A stretch of DNA of 64,000 bases. It comes from Cephalotrichum gorgonifer (lineage: Eukaryota > Ascomycota > Sordariomycetes > Microascales > Microascaceae). Below are positions 36,501 through 48,674 of this stretch, one piece after another. Position numbers and translations under genes: made by a program. The stretch's first letter is position 1. Each line of letters begins with the position of its first letter. The notes below the pieces were generated by a model. The model ran no database searches and was not told the DNA's origin. It saw nothing but the letters and a program-made list of their open reading frames with translations. The DNA is taken from contig ONZQ02000002.1 in the NCBI GenBank assembly GCA_900312665.1, forward strand, positions 1,029,865-1,093,864, written 5' to 3'.

Positions 36501-39022
36501 GGCCGCCTCATATCCTCGGACTCGCTACATGGCCGTCTGATGTCAGCCATAGCTATCACACACATCTCCCTTCCCTCGCGTGTCTCCTGCGTTTCTGGCT
36601 TCTGGAGGGTTCTTGTAGGCGTGGGCATGGGCGCGGGCAAATTTCGATATACGCAAGCCACACCTATCGCATTTTCTTTTCCCCAGCTTGTCTGAGAGTT
36701 CGACCAGGAGGACAACCAGTTATATATGTCGAGTCGAAGAGGAAAAAGCACATCTCCGGCGTCGCCGCGGTGGCTCGGTGGAAATCTGAACGCCTCTCTC
36801 CCCTTCAAGAGCATACAAGTACAGCTTTCGGCCCATCCTTTTTTGCCTTCGCTCTACCTATCTCAGAAAAGCATTTTAGGGGGACCTACTCGTACAAGCA
36901 CGGTAGCCTGATGGCACCACTCATGTGGCTATCCGTCCACCCTTGGCGCGCCCATTCCATGACCAGCCCACACCCCAGGTCAACGACTGCCAAAGTACCC
37001 TTTCAGACATGCATGGTCCCTGTTTGGCCCCTTCTATGGTCCCCACACACCATTTGTGCAGTGCCGAACTCTGGTCATGATCTATCAGGTCTGGCTATAC
37101 TCGCCGTCTCTCGTCCCGTCCGCCGCCGTGTCATGCAATGCTTTCCTTGGCTGGAGGAAGCCGTTTTCTACGTCGCACTTAGTACACCGTCTTCTGCACA
37201 ACTTTAAACAACCCCCGGGGGAGAGTTTTCACGCTTCCTTATGTACGCTAGCTAACGAGATATGCAGGACTTAGATCGTCCTCAGCTTCTCCCTTGCCCC
37301 CCTCCTCCCCATCCGATGTTCGTTCCCTTTCCTTTCCCATGTCCCCGACCCGGACTTTTTTCTTCTTCAAGCTGCTCCCTGGGTTTGGGTAGCTTTATCG
37401 GTTTCTAGGCGAGCGCGCGGAAGGATACATGTGTGAGAAGGCGTGGAAGCTCGGTTGCCCTCATTGTATCCTTGGGGAGTATTTTCTTTCCGCCTCCTTT
37501 CGCCGTCGCCTCGCCGGCCATAGACGCGCCGGGACAAGGGCACAGAGAGCGACATGGAATTCTTCCACGGCTTTGTTTGACAGAACTCCACATTCTGACA
37601 TTGACGCGATACGTGCTGAGACCGAGAACTGTCCCTTCCCCCCCTGAGGAGGGAGGTTTGGTACGCCATCGATGACTCCTTACCCGCTCCGGCAACCCCG
37701 AATTCCCGTCCCGTCTCTGATTTCTGATTTACAAGTAGACTTTGCTCTCGACTGCAATCCCCACCTTCGAAACCTCTCCCCTGCTGCCTGACCTTCCACG
37801 GCCCTCCGCTTCCCTTCTCTACTCGGGGTACCCCTGCTCCATACAACGACTTCGTGTCCGCGTCCCCGTGTGCGCGTTGCTCACCGAGCTCTCCCCCTCC
37901 TTTCCTCCCCCCCACCCGCTCCTCTTCCTCTCCACTAGTTAGCCTATCCTGTGACCACACACAGTCATCTATCACTTCGTGGCTTACACCTCGATAATCG
38001 GTCAGGAAAGGGCGGTGGGAGTCTACAAACGGACTCTAATGCGCTTAGAGGCTCGATTCTTGGACACATACGCTGGGTATATCCGGGACAAAGGAAATTT
38101 CGCGACGGGGATTCCCACTCCATCACGACCTAACGGGCCCAGCAAGATCGATACAGGTCGGGTCTCTCCAGGACCCCGAGTTGCTGGAGAGGCAAATAAG
38201 AGCGAGGACAAACCCCCTTCGTCGTCCCCTAGGAGTTCCTCTGACCTGATTCCGCAGTTCCGAAAGGGTAGCAGCAGCAACACACGACGCCCAGCGATAC
38301 CTCCCTCTCTGAGCGTGTCAGCCGAAGCTTGTCATCTCTTTCCATTTCAGGAACGCCCGCCCCCCTTCCTCTTGTGAAGCGAAACCCTCGCCGAAGAGAT
38401 CTGTTTCCATCCCGAACCTCCTCCTGGGACCAAACCTGGCACACTCTTCTTCCCTCTCTCTCCCCCTCCAGACGAGAGTGCATATTCACGGCGGTCCCTG
38501 GGCTGAGACAACGAGTTTTTGTTTGCTTGGTCTTGCACCAAGCAGGAGAGGCAAAGAACGGAGACCCGCGGGCAAGCAGCCTCCGACGCCTCCCCCTTAC
38601 CCGAGACGGTTTTCTTTCACTGCGCCTTCAACAACAACCCCTTCTCCCTCCCCAAAGCATCTCGTGTCCGACAACTTAATTGCGTCGTGCCCCTGATATC
38701 CTCACCCAGGTTGGTCTTCTCTCTTGCCGTCTCCAGCCCCCACACTCTGGTCCAGGCCGCTCTCCAGCTTGGAAGCCGCAGGTCATCTCGGTATATCTTG
38801 TCTACAGGATTCCCCTTTGTTAAACACCTACGCTACGACACTACTTGGTGTCCCAGTTGGACTAGGTCTACCCATACCAGTCAGCATCGTCTTCAAACCG
38901 TGCACTGGGATCCCCAATCCAGAAAAGCCTAACACCAGGCGCTTTCAATAGTCGACCCAGGTGAGGGACAGGGTGCCTGCCTCTGGCCCATCACCTTTTC
39001 TTAGCCTTCTCTACAGGCGAAG
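33544..39022. other. 5.5-kb divergent gap between TOP2 and the APSES regulator
   Basis: No gene is convincing. The longest frame starting with ATG is 36485-37207 (240 codons), but it has no recognisable domain and an unlikely composition. The TOP2-proximal end has two forkhead-type GTAAACA words. The distal end, from about 37300, is C/T-rich and may be a long 5' leader of the regulator, with a possible leader intron at 38961-39016 (GTGAGG...CTACAG, six bases before the ATG). One TACTCGTA copy lies at 36887, far fewer than in other gaps. Confidence 0.5.
33803..33809 (+). promoter_or_regulatory. Candidate forkhead site in the TOP2 promoter
   Basis: GTAAACA, about 260 bases upstream of the TOP2 start codon, with a second copy at 33929-33935. 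Yeast forkhead factors bind RTAAAYA-like words and drive G2/M genes. Two copies in a TOP2 promoter are suggestive, but a 7-mer is weak evidence. Confidence 0.3.
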
Positions 39023-40840
39023 ATGCTCTCACTCACCTCCCTCCTAAACCCAACCCCCCCGGGTCCTCCGAAGCCGCCGTCAAACCGGAGCGCCACCGTT
39101 TCCTCCCCGTCGACCTCGTACTCCGAGGCCGAGACGGTGTCCTCCCTTGACCGGCCGATTTTCTCGAGAATAAGGGTGCGCGACTCGGGGAGGATTACGA
39201 AGGGCTCTCGCCCCAGGGGTAGGATACAATTCCCACCCTTCGAGGAGCTCGACGACGCGGCCTTGAGTGAGATCTCTCGGTTCCAGGTAACGCCGTTTGG
39301 GAGGATCCAGGAGTCTTGCGCACATATCCCCTACAACAGCGGGAAGAAGGATTTCTTCGACAAGACCGGCAGGGAGAGCTTTGAAGGTACGATCTCGGTA
39401 ACTTATGCGGCTCTCTCTTTTCTACTGGGGATGCGGGATAAGAGCTGACAACCTTGTTTTCGATCGGCTAGTGTTCAAGTACGATTTCAAGATGCCAGGG
39501 GACGACAACGAGTACACTATCATGTGGGACTATAATATTGGCCTTGTGCGCATGACGCCTTACTTCAAGTGCTGCCAGTACGGAAAGGTGAATATTCAAA
39601 TATATCAATCTTCTTCGATGTACATACTGATATCCAGCAGACGATGCCGGCGAAGATGCTTAGCATGAACCCTGGCTTGAAAGACATAACGCACAGTATC
39701 ACCGGCGGTGCCATATCAGCCCAAGGTAGGCTCACCCCCCTTTTCCCCATAGTGGTAGCACTTACACGTAGCACACGGAGCCACCCCCCCGGACCATTGG
39801 GTTCACAAAAAACGTTCCTGCCTGCTAATCTTACACCTCCATCCCACCCAGGCTACTGGATGCCTTATTCCTGCGCCAAAGCCGTCTGCGCCACCTTTTG
39901 CTACAAGATCGCGGGTGCCCTCATCCCAATCTTCGGTCCCGACTTCCCATCGCTATGCACGCGCCCAGACACCCCGGACTACGGCCTCATGGCCATTGAC
40001 CCCCTCATCATCGCCAAGGCAACCCGCGAGGCCGAGGCCAACCGCCGCCATCACCACCACCACCACCACCATCACAACATTCACACCCCACGCCTCGGAG
40101 GCACCTCGGCCTCTCACAGCCCGCGCGGAGGCCGAACCCCGGCGCGGAGCACGCCGGAGACCGACCCCTACCAGATCAACCGAGCGGTCTTTACGCACCA
40201 GGGCCGCCTGGGTCTCGAGCACCACGCTACCCGGCCGCCGCTATACATAGGCGGCAGCCCCTACAACACGGACTCGGACGAGAGCGGGTGCGCGCGCTCG
40301 GCAGACTCGGCCGCCAGCCCGTCGGGCTCCGTCGGATACTTCTTCACGTCGGCGCCGGTGCGGGCCCGCACGTCCGGGTGGACCCCCGCTAACCAGTCCG
40401 TTCCCGCGTCGCCCCTCCCGCGGGAGGAGTGCGTGCTCAGTAGTCACCCGTGGCTTAGCGCCGTGCCGCGATTCGCACCCTCCGGCCCCGCCGATCCGCG
40501 GCTTCGGCCGCCGGTGGGACCCGGCTCGGGGGGCAAGCGGTCCATCGAGGACGCCTCGGACTGTGGGTACGAAGGCGGTGCGGAGAGCCAGTCGAACAGT
40601 CCGTCGCTCGGGAGCCCGGGGAAGTTGGGAGCGGTGGCGGAGGCGGCGCCGGCGTGCGATACGAAGCGCGCGGGGGGCGAGAAGCACGCGGGCGAAGAGG
40701 AGAAGCACGCGGGCGAGGCGAAAGACGCGGCAATGCTGCTAGTTGGCCTCAGCGTCAGGGGCTGGGCGGTGGAGTTTGCTCAGAGGGCGGTGGAGGGTTT
40801 AGATCGGGCGAAGAAGAGGAGGAGGGCCAGTTCTATGTGA
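39023..40840 (+). CDS. XBP1: APSES/KilA-N DNA-binding regulator, Xbp1-like
   Basis: Probable transcriptional repressor of the fungal APSES group; yeast Xbp1 acts in stress and quiescence. Exons 39023-39386, 39472-39587, 39641-39725 and 39852-40840 give 517 residues in phase. The DNA-binding part spans about 85-225: a segment through GRIQESCAHIPYNSGKKDFF, the core ending VFKYDFKMPGDDNEYTIMWD, GLVRMTPYFKCCQYGKTMPA, KMLSMNPGL, and the closing GYWMPYSCAKAVCATFCYKI with IFGPDFPSLC. This composite, including the cysteines, is typical of Xbp1 rather than Swi4/Mbp1; no ankyrin repeats follow. Residues 255-263 are nine consecutive histidines. The rest is disordered and Ser/Pro/Gly-rich with a basic end (AKKRRRASSM), a likely nuclear signal. 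Exon 3 has a CAGCAG tandem acceptor. The symbol is by similarity; orthology is inferred. Confidence 0.85.
40049..40077 (+). repeat. CAC/CAT repeat coding nine histidines
   Basis: An in-frame CAC-rich run within the regulator gene, just downstream of the DNA-binding region. It is nearly pure CAC with a few CAT codons, so it could vary in length between strains. Confidence 0.85.
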
Positions 40841-41331
40841 GAGGGCCATTCTCACACGTGTACATCAACATCTTGTTCCTCCTCTTCCTCTTTCATTTTT
40901 CTATTTTACTTTTGGATTCCGGAGGTATCAATTTTCATCGGCCTTTCATACGGTTTCTATCCATGGCAATGCGGTGTCAACACGGAGTCGCAGCAGGTGG
41001 GTAGGGAAGGATATGGGTGGCAGGTTTGGACGGCAAGGGCGCGATTTTGGGGGGAAGGGGAGAAAAGAAAGGGCGGTATTGGATTTACGGAGGAAACTTG
41101 TTACGGAGGCCATTGGGAATCCAGGTTGAGGCTCCAGGTTGGGAATAAACAGCAGCCTGTGGGAGGAGTTAGGGAGGGAAGGGTGGCCGACAATGATTCT
41201 GTGTTCATTATTCCTTTTCTATTTTGGCGGCATTTTCTCCCAGTTTTACTAAGATCCATAATAGAGGCTTTCGTTTTTTTTGTAGTGCAGATTCCCCATT
41301 CATTATCGTTCTTGTAGGTACAACCTAAAAT
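40841..41331. other. Convergent 3' region between the APSES regulator and CNS1
   Basis: Both genes end into this 491-base gap. No gene is seen. T-rich blocks around 40870-40910 and 41205-41285 are consistent with 3' ends on both strands. Confidence 0.6.
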
Positions 41332-42591
41332 CTAAGATTTCGCCGCCGCCTTGGCCTTCTGCTCCTTGAACGTCTTCACCCACCCCTCCGCCCCGGCCTT
41401 CGGCACGACGAAGATCTTGACGACCTGGTCCACAACCTCGACCTTGCCACCGCCCAGCACGTTCAGCAACGGCAGCTTCTTCCCGATCTTGATCAGCCCA
41501 CCCGTGACCGTCTCGACGTAGCACTCCACCTTGGCGGCCGTGTACTCCCCCTTGGTGTCCCACGGCAGCGGGAAGACGTAGGAGAGGTGGTCCCCGAGCG
41601 TCTCCTGCTCGTTGAAGGCCTTGATGAAGTCCGTCTCGAAGTGGAGAGGGTAGAATAGCATGGTTGGGAACACGAGCGTGCTCCGCGGGTCCTCCTCGTC
41701 CGGCACGAGCTTCACCCGCGCATCCTCCATCTCCGGCGGCTTGTCCGTCTTCCTCATCCTCACGCCACGCGCCTTGATCGCGGCCGCCAGCACCTCCTTC
41801 TTCCTCCTCTCACTCGCCTCTCGCGCCTCCTGCAGCTTCTTCCTCTTCTGCACAAACTCGTTCCGCTTGATGATATCGTCCGCCACTCCTCTCAGGGCCT
41901 TGTTATCGGGGTCGAGTGCGAGGCCCCGGGCGCACGCGTCGTCCGCCTCCTCGATCCTGTCGACCTTCAGCAGGGCCTTGGCGGAGCGGTACCACGCCTT
42001 CACGTTCTTGGGGTTCAGCCGCAGCGCCGCCGCGCAGTCGAGCCAGCAGCTCCTGTAGTTCCCCAGCTCCAGGTGCGATGCGGCCCTATTGATATACAGC
42101 GCCTCTAGGACCTTCTTCTGCTGCGCGATCTCCTCCTCTGTGGCTGGCACGCCCTCCGTCTGGCCTATGGTCACCTCCCCCGGCCTCCGCTTCCTCTCCT
42201 CGTGCCAGAGGATGTTCACGCCCTTGCTGTAGTACTCCACTGCGTCCCGGGGGTTCTTCTCCGCGAAGCACTCGTTCCCCCGCTCTTTAAAGTCCGAGGC
42301 GTTGTCGAAGGGCGTGCCCTCATATGCGAGGGCCTGCAGCGCCGCGATGTCGTCGTTTTCCTCGAGCTCCGTCATGAAGAGCGGGGATTTGTTGAAGTCC
42401 TCCCAGACCTCATCTACGGTCTTGCGGGGGGCTTCTTGAGGGCCGATTATGGGCGCCTTAGGGGTGGTGGTTTCCGCCTCAGGGAGGGGAGCAGTGGGGG
42501 TGGAAGAGACATCCTTCTTGGGACGGGGAGGTTGAGTGAAGGTTAGTTTGTTGTCTAGATCCTCTAGGAGTTTTCGATCTGCCGGATTCAT
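41332..42591 (-). CDS. CNS1: TPR co-chaperone of Hsp90/Hsp70, Cns1/TTC4 type
   Basis: Essential cytosolic co-chaperone that binds the EEVD tails of Hsp90 and Hsp70 and, in yeast, supports folding of translation elongation factor 2. A single exon of 419 residues. The N-terminal segment has VDEVWEDFNKSPLFMTELEE (59-78), a Cns1 hallmark. Three TPRs lie at about 97-130 (FKERGNECFAEKNPRDAVEY), 162-195 (LEALYINRAASHLELGNYRS) and 196-229 (AWYRSAKALLKVDRIEEADD), followed by a Lys/Glu-rich helix (245-270) and the C-terminal wheel domain from about 290, with TLVFPTMLFYPLHFETDFIK. The frame continues 44 codons upstream to 42723, but that extension is unlike the family. The ATG at 42591 has a good AAAATGAA context and starts with the conserved MNPADRKLLEDLD. 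Confidence 0.94.
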   Translation of the reverse strand: MNPADRKLLEDLDNKLTFTQPPRPKKDVSSTPTAPLPEAETTTPKAPIIGPQEAPRKTVDEVWEDFNKSPLFMTELEENDDIAALQALAYEGTPFDNASDFKERGNECFAEKNPRDAVEYYSKGVNILWHEERKRRPGEVTIGQTEGVPATEEEIAQQKKVLEALYINRAASHLELGNYRSCWLDCAAALRLNPKNVKAWYRSAKALLKVDRIEEADDACARGLALDPDNKALRGVADDIIKRNEFVQKRKKLQEAREASERRKKEVLAAAIKARGVRMRKTDKPPEMEDARVKLVPDEEDPRSTLVFPTMLFYPLHFETDFIKAFNEQETLGDHLSYVFPLPWDTKGEYTAAKVECYVETVTGGLIKIGKKLPLLNVLGGGKVEVVDQVVKIFVVPKAGAEGWVKTFKEQKAKAAAKS

Positions 42592-43516
42592 TTTGGCGGG
42601 TTGTTCCGACGTCGCGGGTGAGGGTAAGAGATGGCGAGATACTGCTGTCCCGCAGTCGGCCTGGCAGCTATAAGGACTTGTGAAAGCCTCGGCAAGGATC
42701 CTCCCTTTTTTCGACTGTTTCACACGTACTCAACCGCCAGTCGTTTTTGTAAGCCCGCTCGAGTAAGGAAAAAGAAAAGTGCCCCCGTCAAGGGTGAGCC
42801 TGATTCTTCTCAAACCACTCTTCTTCCCCTCAAGGTCTCTCCTTTCACATTAACTGGCCGTTTCGGCTTGGTAGTGAAAGCGGCCGCCGTTGAAATGATG
42901 TATAAAGGTAATGATCCTTGTCGTGTTTACCAAGGATCGGATGAGTCCCTCCGAAGAAATATCTCGTGATCGATACTTCCTCGGCGTTGTTTAACTCTTT
43001 CGCTTGCCTTCAACCTGGAAGAATTTACGAGATATCCCTAATGAAGTGGGACAGCTTTATTTTTATTGGACAGCATCTGTCGTAGTAAGCAGTAGAACGT
43101 CATCGAAAACCTACCACTAACCTCACATAAAAACGCCTCGAGTCCAACATCGCCGTGCAAAGAACACACGGCCCTCATCACGTACTCATAGACCTAAAAC
43201 ACCAATAAACAATTTCTATATTATATGTCCATTCCCAATATTATAGACCGGAAAAATCATGTCTAATCCTTCTGACAAAACAACCAAAACTCCAGTCGCC
43301 TTTGCAAGTTCGAACATCGCTATAACAAATTATAAACGCTCGATTTGAGTCAAAACACCCCGATACACTGCAACATTTTGTGGCTACTCATCTCCCAGAT
43401 TTCGTGTCCCCGGCAAGGAAAGCCTATCGTAGTCTGCCGAAGGTGACGTAGCGCAAACTATGTGTAGAGGAGACTCGACTTTATCCTCCTGAGTTTTAAA
43501 CAGAGTGCACCCACTC
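42592..43516. other. Intergenic region: CNS1 promoter and 3' side of the MFS gene
   Basis: No gene is seen in these 0.9 kb. The part next to CNS1 should hold its promoter. The stretch at 43020-43380 is AT-rich with short A/T runs and lies beyond the 3' end of the transporter gene. Confidence 0.55.
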
Positions 43517-45257
43517 TCACCTGCTCTCGGCCTCCGCCCTGGCCTCCTCGTCTCTGAGAACGTTCCGCGGCTTGTGTACTGAGAAACACTGGAACGCTCC
43601 AACGGTGGCCACAGCAGCGCTGCCGAAGTATGCGATGGGCGCGCAGTCAATCTTATAACCGACTGTGTATAGATACCCGGCGACGGGCGGCGCAACCATC
43701 CGGCACGCAGCGCCCGCACTAGCAGCCAGTCCGTTAACCCTTCCAAGGGCCTTGTGGGACGGTGTAGCCTCCTTGATAAGGATCAAGAGGAGGGGGTAGA
43801 GGATGATAGAGAGGAGATTCCGGACCGTGAGGCACAGGTAAATCGCGGGGTACAGAAGCGAATCGGGGACAAAGAGAAGACCGGGGACCATTAGGTAGGC
43901 CACCGGGTGGAGCACCGTAACGATGATGAACAGTCGGTGGATCCCAAATCTCTCAGCCGCGATGGGGAAAATGACGGCCTGGATAAAGAGCGCGATGACA
44001 CCGTTGACGGCCATGACCATGCCCACAGACCTCACGGAGAGCCCAAGACCCCCGGAAGAATAGGTGCTAACTAGGGACGGGCTCCCGGTCATGCCCATAG
44101 CCGAGTAAGACTTTATCGGATTTTTCTCGTCTTCGAAGAAAATTGGGAGCAAGTGGTCGTATGTCATGGAGTGGTAGGTAAATATGGAAAGCGCGATGAT
44201 CAGGGCCACGATAGGTTTGGTGAAGATGCTTTGGGGCGTCACAGTGTCCTCTTTCTTGTGAGGCTCCCTTATCACGAGAGTAGGGTTCGGGTCCTTGGAT
44301 TTGAAAGTACCGTACGCACCAGATCGTACGTCCACCGCTGGGCGTTTCAGAGCATCTGAGGTCTCCATCAGCGGTGTTTCGTCCGACACATAGGTATCGT
44401 CTGCTAGGAGAACACGAGGCTGCATGTCGGGATGGGTCTCCTCGAGGAGAAAGTATCCCACTATGACACTTAAGAGCAAGAGCCCGGCGCAGATGAGGTT
44501 TGGCAGAAGATAGGGCAGCCGGTCGAAGAGGCTGCCTTTGGGGAAAAGGTCGGGGTAGGCGCTGTGCGGGTCCGCAAACGTGCCGCCGATGGCAGGCCCG
44601 ATAATGGTACCGATGGTCCAGACAAAGGGCATAACAGAGAATGCTCGAGCTGTTGCGGTGGCTTGTTAGTTTCGTGCAGAGCCTAATGAAGTCGAGAAAT
44701 AAAGAGGATAAAGACTTAGCAGACATAAAGTGGTTGACACTTACGCTCGTGTTCCGGCTTGGTGACAAGCTCGCCGACCATGGTCTGAATGACACCGATA
44801 TTGCCGTTCAGCAGGCCGCCGAAGGCCCTTCCGAGAAGGGCAATCCAGATGTTCGAGGCAAATCCGACCACGATCAGACTGATAATGGTGCCAAAACATC
44901 CTAGCAGCAGGATGGGCTTTCTCCCGACCTGGTCCGAGAGACCTCCCCAGTACATACCCGTCAAGGCCTCGGCCAGGGCGAAGGATGAGATGAGGAGGCC
45001 CGCGTAGAACGACGCATCTTCTTCGTTTCCAACCTCGAAACGCTTGACGAGGGCCCAAGCATAGGGGAAGATGGAGGTAAGAGCGATGGGCTCTGCTAGT
45101 CGAACGATGGCTACATCAAGGACGGTTAGTACGATGTGCTCCCCGAATCGACCGGATGACTTGGTGCGAGCGCCGGAGGAGACTTACCAAGAAGAAAGAG
45201 CTGGCCGGTGGGAAAGTCGTTAGGGTTGCGAGGGCTTCTCTGCTTGGTTAGAGTCAT
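43517..45257 (-). CDS. Major facilitator superfamily transporter (Zifl1/Ycr023c-like)
   Basis: Polytopic membrane transporter, substrate unknown. Exons (5' to 3') 45257-45188, 45110-44745 and 44649-43517 give 522 residues in phase. Introns start GTAAGT and have CTAAC-type branch points. Family signatures: LAIVRLAEPIALTSIFPYAW in span 1, the MFS loop motif GGLSDQVGRKP between spans 2 and 3, GLLNGNIGVIQTMVGE in span 4, and KPEHEPRAFSVMPFVW before span 5. About 12 spans are expected, split by a hydrophilic loop of about 80 residues (from LEETHPDMQP to PQSIFTKP) between the halves. The pattern fits the fungal group related to plant ZIFL carriers and yeast Ycr023c, for which drug/H+ antiport or metal-chelate export is proposed. 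That assignment is by similarity and does not define the substrate. A drug-resistance carrier is the main alternative. Confidence 0.93.
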
Positions 45258-48200
45258 TGTTCTTCGTCCTGGTAGTAGTCTTACAGTAGACGCAGACACG
45301 AACAAGAGTGATTGAGCTGTCAATCAACTTGAAAGTCTTGTCTCTTCGGTCTCCAACCCGACCGGACAAAGGTCCGGGGACTGTCGTTGAGAAGTAGGAA
45401 GGCTAGGAGTACAAATCGGCGGCGTCAGTGACTGATGATACGATTCACTTGCAGTGAAACAAGACAACAATGATTTGCATAACTATGGAAGTAAATATGT
45501 AGTCTACAGAAGGAGCGAGGGAAGGCCAGAGGTGATGAGAGGGAAGGTGCGGGTGTGTATATAATAGGACGGAAGGCTAGTTTCCACCTTGTATGCCTTT
45601 ATCGAGGAGATATGCTATCGCGTTCTACTATCCCGCAACTGACCAGCCGTACTCGTAGCGACGGGTGTGTCTAAGTGTGGTGGCCTTGGAATCGGCGCAA
45701 GCCTATGTCACACTTACAAGCACGGAGTACGAGGCAGGAAAGTTGCGATCCTCGGTGATATTATCCCCCCGGGGGTTCACCGATAGTGGAGAAGACTTGG
45801 AGAATACGGCCAAGCCGGCCTAATGCAGATGGATGGGGAAGGAACGGTGTTAATCGTGGGTGGGTGTGCAACTTGGAGTCTGTCCGTGAGAAGGTTTAAT
45901 CCGCGTCGTCCAATAGGAAAAAGTTGATTCGTGGCTCAATGCTTCTACCGGGGCTCTAAGTGATAAGGAGGGGTGGTCAATAGGTTCTGAGGTCCTAATA
46001 TCGGGGCATTAGATTTCGGGCTTTGCCACCTTTACTGGTTTCCCAGGCAAAAGCATGAGGACTACTTGTCATTGCCACACAGTGGCCTGGAGCACGGAGT
46101 ACTCGTACGTCGATAATCTCGGCACCTCCGCTTCTCCTCTTGCGATTCCCCCGAAAATCGTCTTCCCTGGTGAGAATACCCTTTGCCTCCTGCGCCATCG
46201 CCCAAGACGCCTCGGTTCTTAACTTCGTGTTGCCCCTCCATCCCAGGCTCAGGAGGTCATCAGATCGCGCAGTGGCGAAGCTTGAGTGTACGCATACGGA
46301 GGATCGTTGCAAACGGTCCCCGTAGCCCGGATAGACTTGATGAAAACAGGGATTTGTGAGACAGCCATCGGGAAAGAACTGTCTTGATATTACGCGCCGG
46401 ACGATTTATTAGTGGTGCAGGACATTACGTACTTCGTACCGTTATATGTGTAAGTACTCGTGCCATCAAAACCCTTAACGATCAGTCTCGGCTTGCCCCA
46501 CAATGACAAGCTGCAGTGGCGTACAGCCCCGAGCACACTCTGCCGTGGCCTCCACCGGGCCCTTCACCGCATCGCCAACTACGTTGCATGCAAAAAGGTT
46601 TGCATGAACCCGTCCCGTGTGCAAACAAGTACCCATACTAGCTCCCTCCCCGGCGGGCGCACATTCCATCCTGCGCCTGGACAAGCATTATGCGTACGAG
46701 TACGCTAATGTCCACAACACCTCCTCTATATTTCGTCGGTCCGAAAATCCTACCGGTCTGCCATGGCCGTCGTTTGGTCCGTCCATGATCCTAACCTATC
46801 GTACGAGCACAAGTCAAGTGTGCCGGTCTCCCGGGGCCATGGCACGCGTCGCACGCGCTCATGCTGTTCGACCATCTAATGTGCGTCCGAAATGCTCTGC
46901 AGCAGCAATTGATCGACGTCCTAGCCTGCTCGCACGCGAGGTTGCCGGGGATGTTTTCCATCCTCCCCGGACGGCACCATACTAAAATTCTACAAGTAAA
47001 GAAAGTTGGTTGGCCCAGTTCAACCCCAATCTTTCACTTACATGGACCTCCGCGACACGAATCATCCAGCATAATACTGTCATCGAAAGATTGAAGGCTC
47101 CGGTCCTGACTCCACGCTCTCAGTGTTCAATATAATACACTGCTCGCTCGAGTACAACTAGTAGGCCACCTTGAGTTGGAGGCATGGAGCTCCCTGTCGC
47201 GCCGGGAGAACCCACCCCAATTCATACCCTAATATCGCCGACTCGCCTCCTCTGATTCGCCAGGCCCCTCTACCAGTAACCGAAGCGCTAGTGCGCGATC
47301 CGGCCCTACCATGTCCAGCTATTTTAAACAGACGCCCTCCAAGAGCGACCGACACCCCTCTAACGGCCGCCCAGACCCACCATTGACCTTGCTGAAAATT
47401 GTTTCGTCTCGTGCTTGACTTGCGCATGGAGCTCGGGCCTGCTTTTAGCGCCCCGATATGTAAATAGCACCGTCGCCAAGGTGTCGAATATTAATCGCGG
47501 CAGTTCCTGCCTGTGCGGATAACCCATGAAATTTAATGAGCCGAACCTCCGTTCTCGGCCAATGCCCGGGCGGGAGCCTGGTGGTGCTCTTCGCGACGGA
47601 ATTTGTGGGCATAACTCTCCCGTCTTGGGGGCGGGCTTGACCGCAACTTGCCCCTCCCTTCTGACAGCTGTCCAACTACTCGTACTCGTGGACGCGGTTC
47701 ATCCCATCCCTGGTCCATCCCGGACTGGGAGGTTCTTGGGGTGGACTTTTCAACTCTGGTCATCTACCTCCTCGGGATTTGGACGCGAGCAAACACATTA
47801 CAAACACGCAAGATCGACACCCGTTCTTCCCCTCGGCGCTGTCTTTTCTATACCCCGCTTAAATCATGACTGCCCTCCTCTGGATAAGGTTGTGACGTAA
47901 ATACCTACTTCTTACCGCGGGACGAAGAATATTATTCCAAGCACGCAAGACCGGCATATCCCCCCATCCAACCCCCAATCCTACCCCACCCCCAAGCACC
48001 GCCTTCCCTTGTACCCCCATCTAGATAATGATTGCCCCCCTCTTTCTCCTCCGTCCCAAATGGCTTTCGTGTAATATTTAGCCCAGGCTTAGGCCGCCTC
48101 CTTGGCCGGGTAGGTATGTAGGGGCGGATATATGCGGGATATGGGTCTCCCGGAGGCAGGGTGGAGAGGGGGTGGCATGCAGGTCGTCACGACATGCGTC

Positions 48201-48674
48201 TGAGTTGGTGTGGCCCTAGGAAGAGTGACGTGCGCCAAACATTGTTTTCCACCCTTTTTATTTTATCTTCGTGTTTGGCTACAATCCTCCGAGACACGGG
48301 TTGGGAACCTATCTGATGACTGCTGGCAGTTTAGCTATCTCACATCATGGAAGGGCCGATGGCGCGTCAAGGCGTGATTGACCGATATCGACTAGTTACA
48401 GAACAAGACCGGCGTTGACTAGTAGTATTTCCCTGGTTTCTCGAAGTCGTTCTGGATCGCCGCATACGGGTGGACGAGTATCATTACCTTTTGATAGAAA
48501 CATGGAATTGTGTGTAAACCAGCCCTTCCTCATCCGTACTGGGGAACGAAACAAGTATCACTCCCATGCCCCGGACCAAACTTGCCCATCTCCTACCCTC
48601 TCCTCTCATTTGTCCACATGGACGTACTGGTAGTGCGAGGGGTTGAATAAAAAGAGAATGTAGATCCCGATAAA
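45258..48674. other. Gene-poor gap upstream of the MFS gene
   Basis: No gene is supported in these 3.4 kb. Frames up to 124 codons occur in several registers, without recognisable content. TACTCGTA/TACGAGTA copies lie at 45650, 46100, 46695 and 47677. A TTTTT stretch on the - strand (48649-48653) is a possible Pol III terminator for the tRNA that follows. Confidence 0.5.

Noticed and set aside
36485..37207. 240-codon frame in the TOP2-regulator gap
   Set aside because: Starts with ATG, but the translation is rich in Pro, His and Ser with no domain and no splice-consistent extension. Judged chance; RNA-seq would decide.
42592..42723. 44-codon N-terminal extension of CNS1
   Set aside because: The extension is unlike Cns1/TTC4 proteins, and the ATG at 42591 has better context and the conserved start.
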